From Gp6-AA40 sp050742535 (lineage in GTDB: Bacteria > Acidobacteriota > Vicinamibacteria > Vicinamibacterales > UBA2999), in the NCBI GenBank assembly GCA_050742535.1, contig JBOGIQ010000294.1:1-7762 (forward strand): a DNA stretch of 7,762 bases. Reading direction: 5' to 3'. Shown here in pieces: positions 1 through 5,351 of the stretch (positions within the stretch are counted from its first letter, which is position 1; each line of letters starts with the position of its first letter). The position numbers and the translations under genes are program-made. The notes under the pieces were generated by a model. It did not search any database. It saw only the letters and a program-made list of their open reading frames with translations, and had not been told where the DNA came from.

Positions 1-942
1 TGCCGTGTCGTCCACACCGGCAATGGCAAACACGCCGGGCGCCACCCACAGCAGCACGGTGATGCCAAAGGCGATGAGGACGTTCCGTTGACCGCGTGAG
101 ACGCGTCCGAGCTTGTCGAGCTCATCACGAACGATCTGCGTGCTGGCGGCGTCCACGCGCGCGTGACGCGCCGCGGCAAAATAGAACTGTACGGCAATCA
201 GGCCGAACATCAGGGCCATGGCGGGAACGCCCAGCAGCATCCACTGAAAGAACGTGACGTCCACGCCGGCAAGCTTCTCGAGCATGCCGACCCCTATCAG
301 GTTCGGCGGCGTCCCGACCGGCGTGGCCATCCCGCCAATGGATGCGCCGAACGAGGTAATCAGCATCATCACGAGCGCGAACTGGCGCGCGCCCGCCATG
401 CCGCTGCGCGCCAGGTGCGCCACGATCGACAAACCGATCGGAAACATCATGGCCGTCGTGGCGGTGTTGCTCATCCACATCGACAGAATGGCCGTGACGG
501 CCCCGAAGGTGATCAGGATCCGCGTGGCGCTCGTTCCGACAAACCGCCACGAGAGGGCTGTGTAGGCGATCCGGCGGTCGACGCCGTGCACGAACATCGC
601 CTCGGCAAGGATGAAGCTGCCGATGAAGACGAAGATGATCGGGTCGGCGAACGCGGCAAACGCCGCGCGTACCGGCACGACGCGAAACAGCACGGCGAGG
701 ACGGGTCCGAGCAGCGCCGTGACGGCAAGCGGCAGCGCTTCCGTGACCCAGAAGACGATCATCATGCCGAGAATGGCCGCCACGCGATGCGCCGGCGCGG
801 CCAGCGGCAACGGCGCGATCAGCAGCGCGATACAGACGATGGGACCGAGGAACAGACCGATCGTGCGGCGGCGGGTGTTGAACGCCTCCTCGGCCGGCGA
901 ATAGGTCTCGACGGCCTTGATCGCGCTGTGAAACGTCCGCAT
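1..942 (-). CDS. DASS/SLC13-family (CitT/NadC-type) anion:sodium symporter, 3' end outside window
   Basis: Polytopic inner-membrane transporter, the N-terminal 314 residues only; the frame is open to the left edge. Family members are usually about 450-550 residues, so roughly the last third is missing. Visible hallmarks are the first SNT motif (MWMSNTATTAMMFPI, SNT at residues 158-160) and the following glycine-rich loop (SIGGMATPVGTPPN, 201-214), which in this family form the first sodium/substrate half-site. Hydrophobic helices occur around 33-49, 53-74, 76-92, 100-115, 140-154, 186-200, 235-253 and 288-306. Family substrates are di- and tricarboxylates or sulfate; the substrate here cannot be told because the second SNT half-site is absent. 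The ATG overlaps the dapF stop as TGATG, and AGGG lies seven bases upstream, so translation is probably coupled to dapF. ArsB/NhaD-type ion transporters are the main alternative, but the SNT motif favours DASS. Confidence 0.9.
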   Translation of the reverse strand, partial: MRTFHSAIKAVETYSPAEEAFNTRRRTIGLFLGPIVCIALLIAPLPLAAPAHRVAAILGMMIVFWVTEALPLAVTALLGPVLAVLFRVVPVRAAFAAFADPIIFVFIGSFILAEAMFVHGVDRRIAYTALSWRFVGTSATRILITFGAVTAILSMWMSNTATTAMMFPIGLSIVAHLARSGMAGARQFALVMMLITSFGASIGGMATPVGTPPNLIGVGMLEKLAGVDVTFFQWMLLGVPAMALMFGLIAVQFYFAAARHARVDAASTQIVRDELDKLGRVSRGQRNVLIAFGITVLLWVAPGVFAIAGVDDTA

Positions 943-1742
943 CAGTCTGCCCTGTCGCCCTCGAGCCACCGTCCTTCGAGCACGAGATCCGCCCACCCGG
1001 TCAGAAAGGCTCCGGAGTCCTGCCAGTCCACATGCTGCAGCCCGCCGGGCGTCATCACGTCTATCGAACGCGAGGCGCCGCCATGGGCGGCAGCGGCCAC
1101 GGCGGCGGCGGTTGATCCGGTTCCCGACGAGGACGTCGGCCCGACACCACGCTCCCAGATCAGGATCCGAACCCGGTCGGGAGCGTCCACCTGAGCGAAT
1201 TCCACGTTGGTGCCGTCTGGAAACATCGCATGTGTGGAAAGCGCCGGACCGAGGGTATTGAAGCGTTCCGGCGCAGGCAGCGGTCCGAGAACCACGCATT
1301 GCGGATTGCCCGTGCGAAGAACAGTCGCCGTCAGCGTTTCGCCCGCCGCCATGATGGTCACTTGCCGGATGTCCACCGGGTGGCCCATCGCCGCGCGGAA
1401 CTCATAGCGACAGCCGTCCTGTGCGAGGAAGTCCAGCGTCTTCAGGCCGGCGTCGCTGTCGATGCTGACCGTCACGCCCGGCCGCAGATTCTGCACGCGC
1501 GCCACCAACGCCGCGAGACAGCGCAGGCCGTTGCCGGACAGCTCCGACCAGCTGCCATCCGCGTTCAGCAGCTTCATCGTCGCGCCGCGTTCACGCAGCG
1601 TGTAGAGGATCAGGCCGTCGGCGCCAACGCCCGTGTGCCGATGGCAGGCGGCACGCGCCAGCGCCGGCAGATCGCCCGGCGCGCCGTCAGCGGGCGCGAG
1701 CAGGAAGTCGTTTCCGTACGCGTGCGCCTTGACGATGTTCAA
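942..1742 (-). CDS. dapF: Diaminopimelate epimerase homologue (DapF) with both catalytic cysteines replaced by serine
   Basis: DapF interconverts LL- and meso-diaminopimelate in the cytoplasm for lysine and peptidoglycan synthesis, using two cysteines as acid and base. The protein has 266 residues, normal for the family, with the expected motifs in order: AYGNDF (8-13), HTGVGADG (36-43), LLNADG (58-63), SGNGLRC (69-75), TGNPQC (144-149), GTNVEF (177-182), WERGVGPT (196-203), SSGTGS (205-210). The substrate-binding Asn11, Asn60, Asn146, Asn179, Glu197 and Arg198 all have their E. coli counterparts. The two catalytic positions (E. coli Cys73 and Cys217) are Ser69 (TCC) and Ser206 (TCG). The start must be the TTG at 1742, because the conserved N-terminal strand begins there; the longer open frame upstream lies inside the OMP gene. 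This TTG overlaps the OMP stop as TTGA, with no Shine-Dalgarno visible, suggesting termination-reinitiation. Family membership is clear; epimerase activity is uncertain. Other members of the fold (proline racemase-like, PhzF-like) fit the motifs less well. Confidence 0.88.
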   Translation of the reverse strand: MNIVKAHAYGNDFLLAPADGAPGDLPALARAACHRHTGVGADGLILYTLRERGATMKLLNADGSWSELSGNGLRCLAALVARVQNLRPGVTVSIDSDAGLKTLDFLAQDGCRYEFRAAMGHPVDIRQVTIMAAGETLTATVLRTGNPQCVVLGPLPAPERFNTLGPALSTHAMFPDGTNVEFAQVDAPDRVRILIWERGVGPTSSSGTGSTAAAVAAAAHGGASRSIDVMTPGGLQHVDWQDSGAFLTGWADLVLEGRWLEGDRAD

Positions 1743-2578
1743 GGCACCGAAAACGCGTTGAAGACGTAGGTGAAACCGGCGCCGACGCCGACTGCCGGAT
1801 CGTTGGATGTCAACCCGAAAAGGAGCGACACGTCGCCGCGCCAGCCGCCGATGGTATAGCGGCTGCCGACTCTGAAAATGCCGCGCGAGTCGGTGCCGGG
1901 CGGCGGATCGCCGTTGCGGACGTCGAGCCACCCGTTGATCTCGCCGACCAGCTCCGCGGCGTCGGTGATGGCGCGGGCGAGGGAGACGCCGTAGGTCACC
2001 ACATCGTTCTGGCGATCCCCTCGCGTCGGGTCGCCGAGGATTCCCAGCCCGCCATTACCCACGATGCGGATCGACCGTACGGTCTTGCCGACGAGCAGCG
2101 ACGCGAAGAAGTCGGTCGTGTCGAGGCCGATGCCGCTTTCATTCGACGCGTTCGGCAGCTTCGTCGCGAATCGAAACCCGATCGCGGGGTTCGCCGCACC
2201 CTCAGGGACGAGACGCACCTTGGTGCCGATGACCATGTCCTCGACGCTGGAGGTCGAGTCACCGGTTGCGGTGACCATCGACGCGAGCGGCGCATCGCGG
2301 CGATCCGAGATGCGCAACCGGTTATAGAAGCCGCCATCGATTTGAATCTCGGCGATCGAGCTGACGCCGATGCTGAAGCCGATGACCGGAAACCGGAACA
2401 GCTCGCCCTCGAGGCCGGAGGCCGGGTATTCCACGTCGCGCGAATAATCGAAGCCCGCTTCGGCGAGCACCCGTCCGGCCCCGATCGTCTCGGGATCCTC
2501 GGTCGTGAGCGGGCGCTGCTGCGCCCCAGCCCCGCTGGCCGCGAACAGGATGAAAACCGCACAGAGCACACGTGTCAT
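1739..2578 (-). CDS. Secreted outer-membrane beta-barrel protein, PF13557-like ('MetA-pathway of phenol degradation' type)
   Basis: Predicted outer-membrane protein of 279 residues. Residues 1-19 form a signal peptide (Arg3, hydrophobic core LCAVFILFAASG, AGA then QQ, cleavage after 19). The mature part begins QQRPLTTEDPETIGAGRV and then alternates short amphipathic strands with Gly/Asp turns. The stretch GFRFATKLPNASNESGIG (134-151) followed by TDFFASLLVGK (155-165) resembles the conserved core of the PF13557 barrel family, whose members are mostly uncharacterised porin- or channel-like proteins. The ATG at 2578 is preceded by GTGAGG eleven bases upstream, which itself spans the dtd stop, so it is probably translated from the dtd message. 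The stop overlaps the TTG of dapF. The protein ends AFSVP, without a clear terminal aromatic. Family assignment is by resemblance; the ligand is unknown. Confidence 0.75.
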   Translation of the reverse strand: MTRVLCAVFILFAASGAGAQQRPLTTEDPETIGAGRVLAEAGFDYSRDVEYPASGLEGELFRFPVIGFSIGVSSIAEIQIDGGFYNRLRISDRRDAPLASMVTATGDSTSSVEDMVIGTKVRLVPEGAANPAIGFRFATKLPNASNESGIGLDTTDFFASLLVGKTVRSIRIVGNGGLGILGDPTRGDRQNDVVTYGVSLARAITDAAELVGEINGWLDVRNGDPPPGTDSRGIFRVGSRYTIGGWRGDVSLLFGLTSNDPAVGVGAGFTYVFNAFSVP

Positions 2579-2591
2579 CGATACGGACGCC

Positions 2592-3041
2592 TCACTGTTT
2601 CCTGCTGTCGACGAGGAGGGTGACCGGTCCGTCGTTCACCAACTCGACCTGCATCATCGCCTGAAATTCGCCGGTGGCCATCGGCAGGTGCGTCGCGCGC
2701 AATTCTCTCACGAACTCCTCATACAGCCGGCGAGCATCATCGGGCGGCGCCGCGCCATCGAATGATGGGCGGCGGCCCTTCCGCACGTCGCCATACAGCG
2801 TGAACTGCGACACGACCAGCACACTGCCGCCGACATCGAGGACAGACCGATCCATCGGCTTGCCGGCATCACTCTCGAAGACGCGGAGGTCGCAAATCTT
2901 GGCGGCGAGGTACTGCACATCGTCGATCGTGTCGTCGCGGCCAACGCCGACGAAGACGAGAAGCCCACGGCCGATCTCGCCGATGATCTCCCGGTCCACG
3001 AGCACGCGTGCCGAACTGACACGCTGGAGAAGGGCGCGCAC
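2592..3041 (-). CDS. dtd: D-aminoacyl-tRNA deacylase (DTD)
   Basis: Cytoplasmic editing enzyme that hydrolyses D-aminoacyl-tRNA (and Gly-tRNA-Ala), recycling tRNA charged with the wrong chirality. The 149-residue product is full length for the family. It carries both active-site motifs: SQFTLYG (78-84) and the cross-subunit Gly-cisPro motif in NDGPVT (136-141), with the start MRALLQRVSSARV typical of DTD. The RKGRRPSFDGAAPP segment (88-100) is also standard. The start is GTG at 3041, eight bases after the ttcA stop. The only Shine-Dalgarno-like bases (GAGG) run into the start itself, so translation probably depends on ribosomes arriving from ttcA. Thirteen bases separate its stop from the outer-membrane protein gene. 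No key residue is missing. Confidence 0.96.
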   Translation of the reverse strand: MRALLQRVSSARVLVDREIIGEIGRGLLVFVGVGRDDTIDDVQYLAAKICDLRVFESDAGKPMDRSVLDVGGSVLVVSQFTLYGDVRKGRRPSFDGAAPPDDARRLYEEFVRELRATHLPMATGEFQAMMQVELVNDGPVTLLVDSRKQ

Positions 3042-3049
3042 CTCGGTGG

Positions 3050-3877
3050 CTAATGCTGGATCTGGATCAGCTTCGACGATTCGTCATCCAGGCGCAGCGC
3101 TGCGCTGTCGCGCAGCTCGCCGCTGGGGTTGAGGCGGGTGTCGAGCAAGTGCCGCGGCATGACATTGCCGAGCGCCTTGAGCATCGACTGCTTGACGCCG
3201 GAATGTTCGACCTCGAGGTCCATGATCAACCGCTTGACCCGCTGCCGCTGCAGGCTCAGATCGCCGCAGGCCGGACAGCAGCAGCCGATGATCGGCAGGC
3301 CGACTTCCTTGGTGTACAGGCGCGCGTCATCCTCGCCCACATACGCGAGCGGCCGGATGACGACGTGCTCGCCGTTGTCGGACACCAGGCGGGCCGGCAT
3401 CGCCTTGAGCGCACCGGCGAAGAACAGGTTCAGCAGGAGCGTCTCGATGAAGTCGTCCATGTGGTGGCCGAGGGCGATCTTCGTGGCGCCGACCTCCGAC
3501 GCGATGCGGTACAGCACGCCGCGGCGCAGCCGCGCGCACAGCGAGCAGGGGGTCGCATTCGATTCGAGGATGTCGTCCATCACGTCGCCGATCGACGTGT
3601 GCTCGATCCGGTACTCCCAGCCGCGCTCCTCGCAGGTCCTGGCGATGACCCCGTGCTTGAAGTCCTTGTAGCCGGAATCGACGTTCACGGCGATGAGGGA
3701 AAACCGGATCGGCGCCCGCTGCCGCAGGTTGTCGAGCACCTGCATCAGCGCCCAGCTGTCCTTGCCGCCGGACAGGCCGACCATGATCCGGTCGCCGTCT
3801 TCAATCAGGTTGAAGTCGGTGATCGCTTTGGTCGTGCGCTTCGATATTCGCGCTTCGAGAGGACTGCGATAGGCCAT
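3050..3877 (-). CDS. ttcA: tRNA 2-thiocytidine(32) synthetase TtcA
   Basis: ATP-dependent, iron-sulfur tRNA thiolase that makes 2-thiocytidine at position 32 of the anticodon loop. The protein has 275 residues. The PP-loop SGGKDS is at 36-41, the CSLC pair of cluster ligands at 111-114, GHHMDDFIETLLLN (the adenylation-domain motif) at 137-150, and the third cluster region GCCCPACG at 198-205, followed by LQRQRVKRLI. Cysteines 199, 200, 201 and 204 lie close together; E. coli TtcA uses one Cys here (Cys222), so at least one is a cluster ligand and the others are extra. The start MAYRSPLEARISK is an ATG at 3877 and the stop is TAG. The best Shine-Dalgarno-like string (AGGCGG, 13 bases upstream) lies inside the palindromic repeat that separates this gene from the glycosyltransferase. 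TtuA/CTU1-type thiolases are the alternative; the lack of zinc-finger ends and the CxxC spacing favour TtcA. Confidence 0.93.
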   Translation of the reverse strand: MAYRSPLEARISKRTTKAITDFNLIEDGDRIMVGLSGGKDSWALMQVLDNLRQRAPIRFSLIAVNVDSGYKDFKHGVIARTCEERGWEYRIEHTSIGDVMDDILESNATPCSLCARLRRGVLYRIASEVGATKIALGHHMDDFIETLLLNLFFAGALKAMPARLVSDNGEHVVIRPLAYVGEDDARLYTKEVGLPIIGCCCPACGDLSLQRQRVKRLIMDLEVEHSGVKQSMLKALGNVMPRHLLDTRLNPSGELRDSAALRLDDESSKLIQIQH

Positions 3878-3889
3878 CGGGCTTGTAGT

Positions 3890-3953
3890 GTCCGCCTTTC
3901 TTGTCCGCCGTAGCCCCGAAGGGCGTAGGCGGAAGGCGGACCTAGGCGCCTAG
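3890..3953. repeat. REP-like nested palindrome between glycosyltransferase and ttcA
   Basis: The outer arms GTCCGCCTT (3890-3898) and AAGGCGGAC (3933-3941) are perfect inverted copies. Inside, TCCGCC (3904-3909) pairs with GGCGGA (3928-3933), and GCCC-CGAA-GGGC (3913-3924) makes a tetraloop hairpin. TCCGCC occurs twice on the left, so two alternative foldings are possible. A separate perfect 12-base palindrome CTAGGCGCCTAG (3942-3953) abuts it and includes the glycosyltransferase stop codon. There is no T-tract, so it is not a classic Rho-independent terminator. The style (GTCCGCC/GGCGGAC with a small hairpin) resembles short dispersed palindromes of high-GC genomes; copy number elsewhere cannot be seen here. 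Confidence 0.7.
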
Positions 3954-4735
3954 TGTAACAGCTGGCCCGGACCGTCCGTTCCAGTCTGCGACGACTCGCG
4001 CGACTCGGCGATTTCGTAGATCGGCTGACCGGGCGCAGCGGGATCGATCGCCGAGCGCATGACGCTGCGGAGACGCAGCAGGTCGTTGGCGACCGTGAAG
4101 GTTCGGGAGAGACCGTACTTGGACCGGCCAAAGCGCCGCGGCCGATGGTTGACGGGCACCTCGGCGACGCGGTCGCCGAGCTGACTGGCAATCGCGGGCA
4201 GGTAGCGATGCATGCCGGGCCGAAGCTTCAATGGCTTGACGACTTCGGCACGAAAGACCTTCAGCGAGCAGCCGTTGTCGTGCAGGCGCACGCCGGACAC
4301 GAGGCCGAGCAGCCAATTGGCGACCATCGACGGCAGCTGCCGCGTCAGGAACGTATCCTTCCGCCGCTTCCGCCACCCGCAGACGATGTCGTGTGAGGCC
4401 GCAAGCTCGACCAGCTGCGGTATGTCCGAGAGGTCGTTCTGCAGATCGCCGTCCGCGGTGATGACGAGCCGCCCCCGGGCGGCGGCGAATCCGGCGGCAA
4501 ACGCCGCTGTCTGGCCGAAGTTCTTCGTGAACCGGATGACGCGGACGTGAGGGTCCTGCGCCTGGATCTCACACAGCCGCGCAAACGTCTGATCGGAGCT
4601 GCCGTCCTCGACCAGGATCGCTTCATAGGGCCGCCGCATCGATTGCAGGACGCTGCTGAGCTCCGCGTGCAGGGGGACGACGTTCGCTTCCTCGTCCCGC
4701 AGCGGGATCACGACGGACAATTCAGGTTCGCTCAC
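3950..4735 (-). CDS. Family 2 glycosyltransferase, polyprenyl-phosphate sugar synthase-like (DPM1/GtrB/ArnC-type), no membrane anchor
   Basis: GT-A-fold enzyme of the group that loads a sugar from a nucleotide donor on to a polyprenyl phosphate at the cytoplasmic face. Of 261 residues, the N-terminal strand LSVVIPLRDEEANV (6-19), EDGSSD (43-48), KNFGQTAAFAAGF (71-83), the metal-binding DGD in TADGDLQND (93-101), the acceptor-loop GWRKRRKD (120-127) and RRFGRSKYGLSRT (200-212) are all typical. GtrB and ArnC carry two transmembrane helices after the last motif; this protein ends with a polar tail (about 228-261), so it would be soluble or peripheral. The other frames do not restore helices, so a frameshift is unlikely. 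The start is GTG at 4735, overlapping the dedA stop by 14 bases, with AGGAAAG upstream. Sugar and acceptor cannot be told from sequence. Confidence 0.9.
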   Translation of the reverse strand: MSEPELSVVIPLRDEEANVVPLHAELSSVLQSMRRPYEAILVEDGSSDQTFARLCEIQAQDPHVRVIRFTKNFGQTAAFAAGFAAARGRLVITADGDLQNDLSDIPQLVELAASHDIVCGWRKRRKDTFLTRQLPSMVANWLLGLVSGVRLHDNGCSLKVFRAEVVKPLKLRPGMHRYLPAIASQLGDRVAEVPVNHRPRRFGRSKYGLSRTFTVANDLLRLRSVMRSAIDPAAPGQPIYEIAESRESSQTGTDGPGQLLH

Positions 4736-5321
4736 GCCCTGCTTTCCTGCGCATCACCCACACGGCAACGGCGGCTGCCACGAGGAGTCCGACGACGACG
4801 AGCGCGACCACGCGCCCATGGGTCCTCATCAACTCCAGCGCCTGATCGCCATAGTACACAGCGAGGATGCCAAGCGCGACGTAGCGGGCGCCGCGTGCCA
4901 GCGTCAGCGCGACGACGAACTGCATCGGCCGCACGCGCGCCACGCCGGCGGCGAGCACGAACAGCTTGAACGGCGCCGGCGGCGGCAACAACGCCGGGAT
5001 CATCAGCGCCATCAGCCCGTTGCGCTTGTAGGCCGCGAGCGCCCGCTCGACGGCAACCGCTTTCAGGCGCTTGTGCAGGAACGCCTCGCCGCCTTTTTCC
5101 GCCAGGTAATACAGGACGTAACAGCCGGTCACCGAGCCGAACGTGGCCATGGCGGCGTAATAGAGCATCCGGTTCTTGTGTTCGGTGACCATGACGACCA
5201 CAAGCAGGTCGTTGATGTGCGGCAGCGACAGGAACGACGCATCGAGGAACGCCACCGCGAAGAGACCGGGACCGCCGAGACCGAGCGCCAGGGTATGGAG
5301 CCAACCGATGAACGACCGCAC
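4722..5321 (-). CDS. DedA-family (VTT/SNARE-associated domain) membrane protein
   Basis: Inner-membrane protein of 199 residues in the DedA superfamily, some members of which flip undecaprenyl phosphate or other lipids. Features in order: an N-terminal re-entrant region with FLDASFLSLPHINDLLVV (25-42), a helix at about 54-74, the proline-rich ALLPPPAPFKLFVLAAGVARV (110-130), the arginine motif LARGARY (141-147, with Arg143 and Arg146) and a C-terminal helix (171-190) ending in a basic tail. FxDxSFLxLP at the start resembles the YqaA-like branch. The start is taken as GTG at 5321 (VRSFIGWLHT): the open frame continues upstream, but that part is hydrophilic and antisense to the divergent gene. 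It is the first gene of the minus-strand run and overlaps the glycosyltransferase by 14 bases, which supports a shared envelope role. The transported lipid is unknown. Confidence 0.88.
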   Translation of the reverse strand: MRSFIGWLHTLALGLGGPGLFAVAFLDASFLSLPHINDLLVVVMVTEHKNRMLYYAAMATFGSVTGCYVLYYLAEKGGEAFLHKRLKAVAVERALAAYKRNGLMALMIPALLPPPAPFKLFVLAAGVARVRPMQFVVALTLARGARYVALGILAVYYGDQALELMRTHGRVVALVVVGLLVAAAVAVWVMRRKAGRERT

Positions 5322-5351
5322 GCCTACACAGAATATGCTGAGCAGCGCCTC
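5322..5351. promoter_or_regulatory. Putative divergent start/promoter junction
   Basis: Only 30 bases separate the GTG of dedA from the GTG chosen for the plus-strand gene. The stretch includes an A/T-richer patch, TACACAGAATATGCTGAG (5325-5342), unlike its surroundings. TATTCT on the minus strand (5332-5337) and TATGCT on the plus strand (5334-5339) are both partial -10 matches. No -35 is convincing, and the promoters could equally lie inside the two coding regions. Low confidence; the presence of a promoter is inferred from the divergent layout. Confidence 0.25.

Noticed and set aside
163..1194. 343-codon plus-strand open frame over the transporter and dapF
   Set aside because: It is antisense to two genes with clear motifs. 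Its translation is dominated by Arg, His, Asp and Glu with no domain, as expected from a high-GC shadow frame.
1743..1931. Upstream ATG extension of dapF to 1931
   Set aside because: The extra 63 residues are Arg-rich, lie wholly inside the outer-membrane protein gene and precede the conserved DapF N-terminus.
3053..3913. 286-codon plus-strand open frame opposite ttcA
   Set aside because: The minus strand carries PP-loop, CxxC and adenylation motifs throughout this stretch. The plus-strand frame has no recognisable motif and crosses the palindromic spacer.
3890..3953. Rho-independent terminator after the glycosyltransferase
   Set aside because: A strong stem exists, but no T-tract follows on the minus strand, so it is reported as a repeat rather than a terminator.
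4818..5294. Long N-terminal extension of the GT-C frame (159 codons)
   Set aside because: It lies antisense to the motif-bearing part of dedA and its translation is Gln/Arg/His-rich and hydrophilic, unlike a membrane enzyme's N-terminus.
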